Positions 6,984 through 14,897 of a stretch of DNA of 41,399 bases are shown one piece after another. Under the pieces are notes generated by a model, which was not told the DNA's origin, did not search any database, and saw only the letters and a program-made list of their open reading frames with translations. The translations under genes and the position numbers were made by a program. This stretch comes from Oxalobacter sp. (GTDB lineage Bacteria; Pseudomonadota; Gammaproteobacteria; Burkholderiales; Burkholderiaceae_D). The stretch covers positions 1-41,399 of the forward strand of contig JAFWUI010000019.1 of assembly GCA_017524145.1 (NCBI GenBank), in the 5' to 3' direction. Numbering within the stretch: the first letter of the stretch is position 1; the number at the start of each line of letters is the position of its first letter.

Positions 6984-9900
6984 ATGAAAAAAAAGTTTTC
7001 TCAGGTTTCTCCATACCGTCTGACAAAGCTTGCTGTTGTCTTGGGGCTTGCTTTCAGTATGCCTGCTGCTTTTGCTAATTCGAGCAATCATTATGGTTTA
7101 TCAGACGGTTCCGGCAGTTATGTACTGACTGTTAAGGACCAGAAGGTGATAAAGGGTGCTTCCGATGTTGAAGGAAGCACTGAAGTATCTGAAGGAGCTG
7201 GAGTCGCCAGTTCTGGATATCTCATTGGCCGCCAGCATGATACGGCTTCAGGCGGCCAGGTCACCGTTTCTGGTGGTACCAAAACAGGTGATGTCTATGG
7301 TGGTTATTCTGAATCATCAGGCGATGTCTCCAAAAACAAAGTCACCATTTCCGGTAGTGATAACTATGTTGATGGTGGTGTCTATGGTGGCTTTTCCGAT
7401 AATGGCGGAGCTGTCTCCAACAACGAAGTCACTGTTTCTGGTGGCACTGTTGAAGATGGTGTCTATGGAGGTTATTCCTATGAAAGCGGAGCTGTCTCCA
7501 GCAACGAAGTCACTGTTTCTGGTGATGCCTATACAGAGGGAGTCTATGGAGGCTACTCTGACTCAGGTGTTGTCTCCAGCAACGAAGTCACTGTTTCCGG
7601 TGGCGAGGTTGATGGTTCTGTTTATGGCGGTTTTTCTGAGGCGGTTGTATCCGGTAACAAGGTCAAGGTTTCAGGAGGGCACATTGGCACCACTGATTAC
7701 CGCAGTACTGATGTTTATGGCGGTTATTCCTTGGGGAGTGATGCCATCGGCAATGAAGTCACTGTGGACAATGGGGAAATTAATGGACAGGTTTTTGGTG
7801 GATACTCCACAGTGAGAGGGAAAATTTTTGGTGGCCGTGGTATAGCCCAGGAAGAAGTCGGTTCCCCAGGAGACAGCAGTCAGGCTGGCAACAAGGTCAA
7901 TGTTTCTGACAACAAGGTCTTCATCAATGGCGGTAGCATATCCGAGGATGCATACGGCGGACGATTGGAAGGCGCAGAGGGCACGGTCTCCAACAACCAG
8001 GTCAGTGTCAAAGGTGGAGGTGTTGATTTGGGGGTCATCGGTGGCTTTGCTGACGGTAGTTATTACCGGGGAGACCATCCTCCGGTCATGACAGTTACCG
8101 GTAACAAGGCCATTGTCACAGGGGGCAATGTATTGGCCGTAACTGGTGGGGCATTAGAAGATGCAGCTGGTGAAGTCACCGGCAATGCCGTTGAGGTCTC
8201 TGGCGGCACCATTGGTGATGTCAGGCTTCCCATTGAAGCTTCCGTCATGGGTGGATATGCTGAAGGTTTATTAGGGAGTGAATGGGCTGATGGTTCCTAC
8301 AGTGTGAACGTTACTGACAACACCGTCACCATTTCTGGTGGTGAAGTTGTTGAGAGTGGCGGCATCATCGCTGGGGGGATGTCTTCTAGTGCTTCTGTTT
8401 CTAACAACACCATCAACATCTCCGGTGGTACGATGCCGGGTCTGGTCTTCGGGGGGGTAGCTCTGTTTCTGGGCGATGTGACCGGAAACACAGTCACCAT
8501 TACAGGCGGCACCATCCAGGGGGCTGGTTTCCTTGGGAAGATTCAAGGAGATGACGAAGGCTCTTTCCTCAAGCCACTGGCAGATGCCCATGGGGTCACC
8601 GGCGGCGGTTCCTTGGGTAACTTTATGTTTGTTGTTGAGGGAGCAGGGGATTGGGCACCGGGCAAAGTCTCCGGCAACAGCGTCACTGTTGACGGCAGCA
8701 AGAACACCGTTACCATCGAAGGCAATGTCTATGGTGGGATTTCTGTAGATGCCTCAAAGGTATCCGAAGCTCAGCAGCAACAGCAGCCGGGGCGTCGTGA
8801 GGTCAGGCAGACAGCCGATGGGCAATCATCATCGGTACTGGTACCGGAAGTCTCCAACAACACCGTCAACCTGGTCAACGTAGACCTGGAAAAGAGCAAG
8901 GTCTATGGTGGTGCCATGATTGTCTATGAGGTTGAGTCCCAAGACCAGCAGTCTCAGGGATTAGACGGCAGCCAGGGGGGAACCACCGGGGGTGAAGTTT
9001 CTCAGCGATTGGTGTTAAAAGGATCCATCCAGGGCGTCAATGGCAAGGGCAACAAGATCACCGCGAAAGGTGTCAATACCGTCAAGGCCATCGACGGATT
9101 CGACAAGCTTGAACTTACCGTCGGCAAGGTCAACTCCAACAAGGGTGATGCCAAGCCGGTTCTGACCACTACCGATAAGATGGACCTGACTGAAAAGACC
9201 ATCACCCTGGCGGATGACCCAAGTAGCAAGGTCGACAACACCCATGAAAAAGTCTATCTGCTGAAATCAGGGGAAGGCATCACCTTCAAGAAGACCACCC
9301 TGGAAAGGAACTCGACCTTCGTCAAGGAACGTTGGGAAATCGAAGAGAAAGCCATCAAGGAATCCGGCAAGCTTGAAGGTTCTTCTCAGACACTGACTCT
9401 CAAGAACAATGATGTGGTTATTGAACCGGAACCGAAGCCGGAACCAGAACCGACTCCAACGCCAGAACCAACCCCGACACCGGAGCCCATCAAGCCAGAA
9501 AGGGAAGTGACTGAAAATTCCAAGACTTTGGCAGAATCCCTGCTGGGTACGGTTGCCATCGTCAACCAAGGTACCGAATTCATTGCAGACAGTGCATTAC
9601 CTGCCATTGATGAGGCGGTTTCGCTTGGCAAGGGCGTCTTCGGTGTCATGAACGGCGGTTCTTCCCGTTACCAGACGGGTTCCCATATCGATGTTGATGC
9701 ATTCTCACTGGTCGCTGGTATCGCGGGCAAGGTCCGTCCGGATACTACCTTGGCAGGGTTCGTCGAGGCAGGCTGGGGTTCTTCTACTTCCCATGTCTCC
9801 CATGCGAAGGGCAGCGGTGAACATGACTACTATGGCGTCGGTGTTGCGGCCAAACACCATTTCAGCAATCCGTTCTATGTTGACGGTTCTGTCCGCCTTG

Positions 9901-10412
9901 GTGTTGCCAAGACCGATTTTGACGGACGCTATGCCGGTGACAAGGCACATTACAGTGCTGACATGTTCTATACCTCAGCCCATATCGGTGGCGGCTATGT
10001 CTTCAATATCGCAGAAAAGGTCAATATGGATCTTTATGCAAGATATGCCATCACCTATCTTGAAGGCGATGATGTCCGTCTGCATGACAAGGAAAACACC
10101 AAACTCCATATGGGTTCCACCACTACCCATGCGGCCCGCACTGGCCTGCGGTTCACCGGGGATGCAACGGAGAACCTCAAATGGAAAGCCGGTCTGGCGT
10201 ATGAACATATTTTCAACGGTGATGCCGATGCCAACATCAATGGCCTTGGCCTGGATACCCCGACCCTGGAAGGGGACACCGGTATCGGTGAAGTCGGCCT
10301 CAGCATGAAGCCATCTTCCAACAGCCCATGGCAGTTTGACCTGACCGCGAAGGGCTATATCGGTGACCGCGAAGGGTTCTCCGGCAATGTTACAGTGAAC
10401 TATGCGTTCTGA
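6984..10412 (+). CDS. Repeat-rich autotransporter (type Va secretion), 1142 aa
   Basis: The precursor has a signal peptide ending near AFA|NSS (about residue 32). The Gly/Ser/Val-rich passenger (to about 750) carries repeats of the form V-S-x-N-x-V-T-V-S-G-G ... VYGGYS every 26-29 residues, as in beta-helical passengers. A charged segment and a Pro/Glu/Thr hinge (about 812-838) lead to a C-terminal barrel from about 890 ending in Tyr-Ala-Phe. The passenger should be displayed at the cell surface. Several repeat units are near-identical as DNA (7410, 7491, 7569). The start has AAGGA 6 nt upstream. The barrel closely matches the partial gene at 1-306. I see no catalytic motif in the passenger; adhesion is plausible but unproven. 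Confidence 0.9.
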   Translation: MKKKFSQVSPYRLTKLAVVLGLAFSMPAAFANSSNHYGLSDGSGSYVLTVKDQKVIKGASDVEGSTEVSEGAGVASSGYLIGRQHDTASGGQVTVSGGTKTGDVYGGYSESSGDVSKNKVTISGSDNYVDGGVYGGFSDNGGAVSNNEVTVSGGTVEDGVYGGYSYESGAVSSNEVTVSGDAYTEGVYGGYSDSGVVSSNEVTVSGGEVDGSVYGGFSEAVVSGNKVKVSGGHIGTTDYRSTDVYGGYSLGSDAIGNEVTVDNGEINGQVFGGYSTVRGKIFGGRGIAQEEVGSPGDSSQAGNKVNVSDNKVFINGGSISEDAYGGRLEGAEGTVSNNQVSVKGGGVDLGVIGGFADGSYYRGDHPPVMTVTGNKAIVTGGNVLAVTGGALEDAAGEVTGNAVEVSGGTIGDVRLPIEASVMGGYAEGLLGSEWADGSYSVNVTDNTVTISGGEVVESGGIIAGGMSSSASVSNNTINISGGTMPGLVFGGVALFLGDVTGNTVTITGGTIQGAGFLGKIQGDDEGSFLKPLADAHGVTGGGSLGNFMFVVEGAGDWAPGKVSGNSVTVDGSKNTVTIEGNVYGGISVDASKVSEAQQQQQPGRREVRQTADGQSSSVLVPEVSNNTVNLVNVDLEKSKVYGGAMIVYEVESQDQQSQGLDGSQGGTTGGEVSQRLVLKGSIQGVNGKGNKITAKGVNTVKAIDGFDKLELTVGKVNSNKGDAKPVLTTTDKMDLTEKTITLADDPSSKVDNTHEKVYLLKSGEGITFKKTTLERNSTFVKERWEIEEKAIKESGKLEGSSQTLTLKNNDVVIEPEPKPEPEPTPTPEPTPTPEPIKPEREVTENSKTLAESLLGTVAIVNQGTEFIADSALPAIDEAVSLGKGVFGVMNGGSSRYQTGSHIDVDAFSLVAGIAGKVRPDTTLAGFVEAGWGSSTSHVSHAKGSGEHDYYGVGVAAKHHFSNPFYVDGSVRLGVAKTDFDGRYAGDKAHYSADMFYTSAHIGGGYVFNIAEKVNMDLYARYAITYLEGDDVRLHDKENTKLHMGSTTTHAARTGLRFTGDATENLKWKAGLAYEHIFNGDADANINGLGLDTPTLEGDTGIGEVGLSMKPSSNSPWQFDLTAKGYIGDREGFSGNVTVNYAF
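7323..7605 (+). repeat. Tandem passenger repeats, near-identical at DNA level
   Basis: Units begin at about 7323, 7410, 7491 and 7569, giving periods of 87, 81 and 78 bp (29, 27 and 26 codons). The last three share the run GTCTCCAACAACGAAGTCAC with a single A/G change, followed by TGTTTCTGG or TGTTTCCGG. All periods are multiples of three, so gain or loss of a unit would keep the frame. Confidence 0.8.
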
Positions 10413-10442
10413 TTGATGGATAGCGGTCAAGCTGAAAGAAGG

Positions 10443-10470
10443 CCCTACTGGAAACAGTGGGGTCTTTTGC
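10443..10470 (+). terminator. Rho-independent terminator after the large autotransporter
   Basis: CCCTACTG (10443-10450), a GAAA tetraloop, and CAGTGGGG (10455-10462) form an 8-bp stem with one T:G pair, followed by TCTTTTGCTTT. It lies 30 bp after the stop codon. Confidence 0.8.
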
Positions 10471-10540
10471 TTTCCAGTGTCTTGGTAAAAACCTGACGTT
10501 ATAATCATCTTTTTCTGTGAACGGTTGATAGAGGCTTCCC

Positions 10541-11332
10541 ATGCAGAAGGTTTCAAGGGAAATCAAGGCGGTTTTTTTTGATATTGATGGTACGTTGATC
10601 AGTTTCAAAACGCATACAATGCCGGATTCGACCCGGCGGTCGCTTCAAGCTTTAAGGGAGAAGGGAATCCGGCTTTATATTGCGACGGGACGTGCACCCA
10701 GCATGATGCCGTTCATGGACCAATATTTCACCTTCGATGCTTATCTGACACTGAATGGTCAGTACTGTTATGGTCCTTCTGGGGTTATCCGGAAGCAGAC
10801 GATTGATGTGGACGATGTCCGGAAACTCAAGGCATTGATCCGGGAATATCATTTCCCATGCCTGTTTGTTCATGAGAAGGGGGGAAGCCTCAATATCATC
10901 GATGAACGGGTCCGTGAACTCTATAGCATTATCAACCACCCTTTGCCGGAACCGTCAGACTTGGAGGCGTTCCCGGAAGACCAGGTGCTCCAGTTTGTCA
11001 CATTCATGCCTGCAGGGAAGGAAAAACTCATCATGCAGGAACTCAAGCATATCCGGATGACCCGTTTCCTGCCAATCTGCTTTGATGCGGTTCCTGAAGG
11101 GGGAGGCAAGGATGCCGGTATCCGTGCGGTGCTGGAATGTGAACATATCCGCCCAGAGGAAACGATGGCATTTGGGGATGGGCATAATGATATCGGTATG
11201 CTGACCTATGCAGGTATCGGTGTGGCGATGGAGACTGCAGAACAGGCTGTCAAGGATGCTGCGGATTATGTCACGGCATCGGTGGATGACGATGGCATCG
11301 CAAAAGCACTGCATCATTTTGGTGTGCTGTGA
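10541..11332 (+). CDS. HAD-superfamily (Cof-type) sugar-phosphate phosphatase
   Basis: The 263-residue cytoplasmic hydrolase has HAD motif I D14-x-D16-G-T (FFDIDGTL), motif II threonine in IATGRAP, motif III lysine in GGGKDAG near residue 190, and motif IV GDGHND at about 212-217. A C2-type cap lies between motifs II and III, as in Cof/YbiV phosphatases, which hydrolyse sugar phosphates, PLP or FMN with overlapping specificity. The exact substrate cannot be read from sequence. AGAGG sits 6 nt before the ATG, and TATAAT at 10500-10505 can serve as its -10. It is flanked by a terminator upstream and gltA downstream, so it is probably monocistronic. Confidence 0.85.
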   Translation: MQKVSREIKAVFFDIDGTLISFKTHTMPDSTRRSLQALREKGIRLYIATGRAPSMMPFMDQYFTFDAYLTLNGQYCYGPSGVIRKQTIDVDDVRKLKALIREYHFPCLFVHEKGGSLNIIDERVRELYSIINHPLPEPSDLEAFPEDQVLQFVTFMPAGKEKLIMQELKHIRMTRFLPICFDAVPEGGGKDAGIRAVLECEHIRPEETMAFGDGHNDIGMLTYAGIGVAMETAEQAVKDAADYVTASVDDDGIAKALHHFGVL

Positions 11333-11417
11333 TGCCGCAGAAGCGGTTTAGCTGACCTATAAACCGGTATCCGTCCTTTTTGCTGTAAAAAGGCAGTAAA
11401 AGACAGGCTGTTTACGC

Positions 11418-11423
11418 TATAAT
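11418..11423 (+). promoter_or_regulatory. Probable -10 element of gltA
   Basis: A perfect TATAAT sits 66 bp before the preferred gltA ATG; no good -35 is visible at 16-18 bp. A transcript start near 11430 would favour the inner start codons (11489 or 11504) over the outermost ATG at 11435. Confidence 0.45.
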
Positions 11424-11488
11424 CCTATGTTCATATGGGCAGGATTTCCCTGGAATCCTGTTTGGCTGACTTGATGGATATTGAAGAA

Positions 11489-12790
11489 ATGAGCGATTCT
11501 GTAATGAAAGCAACATTGACGTTTGAAGACGGGACCCCTTCCGTTGAACTGCCGGTCTATAAAGGTACTATAGGACCGGACAGCATTGATATGCGTTCCC
11601 TTTTCCAAAGTACAGGAAAGCTTTCTTATGATCCTGGTTTCATGGCGACAGCATCCTGCCGTTCATCGCTGTCTTATATTGATGGTGACAAGGGAGAACT
11701 GCTTTACTGCGGTTACCCGATTGAAGAACTGGCGATGAAATGCAATTTCATGGAAACCAGCTATCTGCTGCTGCATGGGGAATTGCCGACCAAGGAGGAA
11801 TATGACCGCTTCACACAAGATATCGCTGAATATTCGATGGTCCACGAGCAGATGCATTTCTTTTTCCGGGGGTTCCGGCGTGATTCCCATCCGATGTCAT
11901 TGTTGGTGGCGATTGTCGGGGCGCTGTCTTCTTTCTATCATGAACAGGTTGACCTGAATAATCCGGAAGACCGCAACAAAGTGGCAATCCGGCTGCTGGC
12001 GAAAATCCCGACATTGGTGGCGATGTCTTATAAATATACGGTTGGTCAGCCGTTTGTCTATCCACGCAAGGACCTGTATTACACAGCGAATTTCATGCGG
12101 ATGATGTTTTCCACCCCGATGGAAGACTACAAGGTCAATGATGTGCTTGTCCGTGCATTGGACCGTATTTTTATCCTGCATGCTGACCATGAGCAGAATG
12201 CTTCCACTTCAACGGTCCGTCTGGCAGGCTCTTCCGGTGCTAATCCATTTGCCTGCATTGCTGCTGGGATTGCTGCGCTCTGGGGACCGGCACATGGTGG
12301 TGTGAATGAGGCGTCTCTGGCCATGATCAAGCGTATCGGTTCAGTGGAAAATGTTGCCCCTTATGTGAAGTCGGTGAAAGAGGGGACTGCGGGCAACCGC
12401 CTGATGGGGTTCGGCCACCGTGTCTATAAGAATTACGATCCCCGTGCAACCTTGATGCGTGAAACCTGCCATGAAGTGCTTGAAGAGCTGGGGCTGAAAG
12501 ATGACCCGTTGTTCAAGATTGCCCTGGAAATTGAAAGGGTGGCATTGGAAGACGATTATTTCGTCAAACGCCGCCTCTATCCGAATGTCGATTTCTATTC
12601 CGGTATTGTCCAATCTGCATTGGGTATCCCGTCTTCTTTCTTTACCGGCATTTTTGCCTTGGCGAGGAGTGTTGGCTGGATTTCCCAGTGGAAAGAAATG
12701 ATTTCCGATCCTGATATGCGTATCGGGCGTCCACGTCAGCTTTACACTGGGGCACCGCGCCGTAGTGTGCCAGACCGGAATGTCAAATGA
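11489..12790 (+). CDS. gltA: Citrate synthase (type II)
   Basis: GltA condenses acetyl-CoA and oxaloacetate to citrate, the entry step of the TCA cycle. Family landmarks are the N-terminal strand domain ([19 protein letters not shown]), [21 protein letters not shown], the catalytic histidine loops [10 protein letters not shown] and [14 protein letters not shown], and [10 protein letters not shown] near the C-terminus. Length is about 433 residues from the ATG at 11489. In-frame ATGs at 11435, 11474 and 11504 are alternatives, none with a clear ribosome site; homologues begin near the inner two. It has its own terminator and is separated from sucA by the SPFH module. Confidence 0.95.
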   Translation: MSDSVMKATLTFEDGTPSVELPVYKGTIGPDSIDMRSLFQSTGKLSYDPGFMATASCRSSLSYIDGDKGELLYCGYPIEELAMKCNFMETSYLLLHGELPTKEEYDRFTQDIAEYSMVHEQMHFFFRGFRRDSHPMSLLVAIVGALSSFYHEQVDLNNPEDRNKVAIRLLAKIPTLVAMSYKYTVGQPFVYPRKDLYYTANFMRMMFSTPMEDYKVNDVLVRALDRIFILHADHEQNASTSTVRLAGSSGANPFACIAAGIAALWGPAHGGVNEASLAMIKRIGSVENVAPYVKSVKEGTAGNRLMGFGHRVYKNYDPRATLMRETCHEVLEELGLKDDPLFKIALEIERVALEDDYFVKRRLYPNVDFYSGIVQSALGIPSSFFTGIFALARSVGWISQWKEMISDPDMRIGRPRQLYTGAPRRSVPDRNVK

Positions 12791-12821
12791 CAGGATGGTT
12801 GATTCGGAAGGCTTTCAAGGA

Positions 12822-12852
12822 ACCTCTGCTTGGCAACAGCAGGGGTTTTTTT
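12822..12852 (+). terminator. Rho-independent terminator of gltA
   Basis: ACCTCTGCT (12822-12830) pairs with AGCAGGGGT (12838-12846) around a 7-nt loop with one T:G pair, followed directly by seven Ts. Confidence 0.9.
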
Positions 12853-12897
12853 CTATTGGAAACATTCGTAAGAAAACGTAATAATTGGGTGGAAGTA

Positions 12898-12926
12898 TTG
12901 AAAAGAGATAATCTTTTCCGTACAGT
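12898..12926 (+). promoter_or_regulatory. Sigma-70 promoter of the SPFH operon, with a dyad in the spacer
   Basis: TTGAAA (12898-12903), a 17-bp spacer and TACAGT (12921-12926) make a good match to the sigma-70 consensus, 47 bp before the SPFH start codon. AAAAGA-GATAA-TCTTTT (12901-12917) is an inverted repeat inside the promoter and could bind a regulator. No sigma-54 GG-N10-GC element is visible. Confidence 0.6.
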
Positions 12927-12973
12927 TACCTAATTGGAATCCGTGTAATTTTTTCTCAAAGGAACAAGGAAAA

Positions 12974-14068
12974 ATGGCAATCATCGATCTGGTTAAATGG
13001 AATGGCAATCCAAACCTGATGGCTTGGAAATTCCCTTCCGAAGAACTGTCCACGTGGACACAGCTTATCGTCAATGAAACCCAGGAAGCCTATCTGGTCA
13101 AAGGCGGTGTCTATGAAGGACCGTTCCTGGCAGGGCGTCATACGCTGAGCACTAAAAACATCCCACTGCTGACCACCCTGATTGGGTTGCCATTCGGTGG
13201 GCAGTCTCCGTTCTCTGCGGAAGTCTGGTATGTCAACAAACAGACCAATATGGATATCCGTTGGGGAACCCCTGACCCAATCCAGCTTCAGGATCCACAG
13301 TACAAGATTGTGGTGCCTGTCCGCGCATTCGGTCAGTATGGTATCCGGATATCCGATGCCAAGAAGTTCTTGATGAAACTGGTCGGTACCCTTCCGGCGT
13401 TTGATACAGACACAATCGCCAATTATTTCAAGGGTATCTTCATGACCCGCATCAAGACGGAAATCGCCAATGCGATTGTCAAACAGGGTGAATCTATCCT
13501 GACAGTGTCCACACGGTTGGAAGACCTTTCTGGGATGTTGAAGACTTCCCTGTTGCCAAGTATGGATGAATATGGTTTTGAACTGACCAATTTCAATGTC
13601 ATTTCCATCAATGTCCCGGAAGACAATCCGGGCTACAAAAAGCTTCAGGAAGCACTGGCCAAGAAGACTGAAATGGAAATCATTGGTTTCAATTACCAAC
13701 AGGAACGTTCGTTCGATGTCATGCAGACAGCTGCTGGCAATGAAGGCAGCGCAGGTGGCATGATGGGTGCTGGCATGGGCATGGGTATGGGCATGGGTAT
13801 GGGCATACCGATGGGCAACATGATGGGCAATATGGCTGGCCAGATGAATATGGGCAACCAGCAGCAGATGGGGCAAATGCCTCAGCAGCAGCCAGCTGGG
13901 CAACAGATGCCCCAGCAGCAGGCTCCCCAGCAGCAACAGGCGGCCCCAGCTGCTGGTCCCAGCTATCAGGAGAAAATCCAGATGCTGAAGGAACTGGCAG
14001 AACTGAAGGCACAGGGCATCCTGACAGAAGAGGAGTTTGCTGCCCAGAAGAAAAGTATTTTAGGTTGA
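12974..14068 (+). CDS. SPFH-domain protein with SHOCT-like C-terminus (YdjI-like)
   Basis: This 364-residue protein lacks a transmembrane helix. Residues about 1-230 form an SPFH/band-7-like domain of the YdjI ('virion core protein') subfamily, opening MAIIDLVKWNG, with FPSEELSTWTQLIVNETQEA and a YGIRISD block. A Met-Gly-rich stretch (about 259-290) and a Gln/Pro-rich stretch (about 293-325) link it to a short C-terminal helix pair (LKELAELKAQGILTEEEFAAQKKSIL) of SHOCT type, which usually mediates oligomerisation. In Bacillus subtilis, YdjI is recruited to the membrane by YdjG/YdjH together with PspA. It is the first gene of the three-gene module, has its own promoter, and is followed by a terminator hairpin. 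Confidence 0.85.
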   Translation: MAIIDLVKWNGNPNLMAWKFPSEELSTWTQLIVNETQEAYLVKGGVYEGPFLAGRHTLSTKNIPLLTTLIGLPFGGQSPFSAEVWYVNKQTNMDIRWGTPDPIQLQDPQYKIVVPVRAFGQYGIRISDAKKFLMKLVGTLPAFDTDTIANYFKGIFMTRIKTEIANAIVKQGESILTVSTRLEDLSGMLKTSLLPSMDEYGFELTNFNVISINVPEDNPGYKKLQEALAKKTEMEIIGFNYQQERSFDVMQTAAGNEGSAGGMMGAGMGMGMGMGMGIPMGNMMGNMAGQMNMGNQQQMGQMPQQQPAGQQMPQQQAPQQQQAAPAAGPSYQEKIQMLKELAELKAQGILTEEEFAAQKKSILG

Positions 14069-14086
14069 TGGAAGCGTTTCCGGTCC

Positions 14087-14124
14087 CTGGTGTGCAATCA
14101 CCATATGCACACCAGAGGTTTTTT
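14087..14124 (+). terminator. Intra-operon terminator/attenuator after the SPFH gene
   Basis: CTGGTGTGC (14087-14095) and GCACACCAG (14107-14115) form a perfect 9-bp stem with an 11-nt loop, followed by AGG and six Ts. It lies between genes 91 bp apart on the same strand, so it probably lowers expression of the downstream membrane genes. Confidence 0.75.
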
Positions 14125-14159
14125 CAGTAGTCAAGAACACAATTTTTGAGGAACAGAAA

Positions 14160-14846
14160 ATGCGTAACCGTATCCCTATGTTTATCGCCGCAGCCGTTGC
14201 TTTTGCGGCATCTATCCTGATTCCATGGCTGGTTATCCCAACTGATTTGTGGAATACCGCCATTTATGCCAGTGTTGTACTGCTGGCTGTATCGACTTCC
14301 CTGATTTTTGTTACCCCTATCCTGTTTGGCAGCAGGGGAAATGCAGGGGGGATTGCTGCCATCGGGCCTTCATTCATGCTGATTGTACTGATGAGTGTCT
14401 GGTCCCTTGCCATCTTGATTGCATCTGTTACGGTGCTTCCTGTCCAGTGGGTTTGGGCAGGCAACATTGTGACGGTTGCCATTGGTGTCTGGGGTCTGTT
14501 GGCCATCAATGCAGCGGTTTCCCGTGCCAACCATGATGCAAAGCAGAATCCGGACAGCCGGATTGAATGGAGCAGTATGTGCCTGCTCTTGCAGAAACGT
14601 TCTATGGATGACAACCTGAGGTATAACCTGAAGCAACTGTCTGAAAAAATCCGGTTCAGTGCTTCCAGTATCGATAATGTTGCGAAAGCGGAAGAAACGG
14701 AGATTGAGACAATCATCTACAATACTTTGCCGGATGAAATCAATAAACCTGTTGGTACGTCATTGGCGGATTCCTTGATTGGCAAGGTTGAGGAGCTGCT
14801 GTTGATCAGGAACCAGAAACTGCAGATTGCCCGTTCGAAGTTCTGA
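14160..14846 (+). CDS. Four-helix inner-membrane protein of the SPFH module (YdjH-like position)
   Basis: The 228-residue protein has four predicted transmembrane helices in its first ~120 residues (about 7-27, 35-57, 69-92, 98-118). A ~105-residue hydrophilic tail follows that looks helical (NLRYNLKQLSEKIRF, SIDNVAKAEETEIETI). I recognise no enzymatic motif. Position and architecture correspond to YdjH, the membrane partner of YdjG in the Bacillus PspA-associated system, but the sequence match is not one I can confirm by eye. AGGA lies 8 nt before the ATG. Hairpins flank it on both sides (14087-14124 and 14851-14881). Confidence 0.75.
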   Translation: MRNRIPMFIAAAVAFAASILIPWLVIPTDLWNTAIYASVVLLAVSTSLIFVTPILFGSRGNAGGIAAIGPSFMLIVLMSVWSLAILIASVTVLPVQWVWAGNIVTVAIGVWGLLAINAAVSRANHDAKQNPDSRIEWSSMCLLLQKRSMDDNLRYNLKQLSEKIRFSASSIDNVAKAEETEIETIIYNTLPDEINKPVGTSLADSLIGKVEELLLIRNQKLQIARSKF

Positions 14847-14850
14847 TGTC

Positions 14851-14881
14851 TATGCCGGGCTTTGTCCCGGCATATTGTTTT
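14851..14881 (+). terminator. Intra-operon hairpin after the membrane-protein gene
   Basis: TATGCCGGG (14851-14859) pairs perfectly with CCCGGCATA (14866-14874) around a 6-nt loop, followed by TTGTTTTG. It overlaps the leader of the zinc-ribbon gene. It is a stable GC-rich stem with a modest T-run. Confidence 0.65.
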
Positions 14882-14897
14882 GAAGTAAGAAGGATCA

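Noticed and set aside
7323-7605. Regular repeats that could suggest a CRISPR array
   Set aside because: Repeats are in frame, the spacers are also conserved, and the whole stretch codes for the passenger; no cas genes are present.
7156-7815. 219-codon plus-strand frame with LFLV-type repeats inside the autotransporter
   Set aside because: Its periodicity is that of the passenger repeats read in another frame.
12956-13936. 326-codon minus-strand frame with His-Ala/His-Thr repeats
   Set aside because: The repeats are the antisense of the Met-Gly linker in the SPFH gene; there is no independent support for coding.
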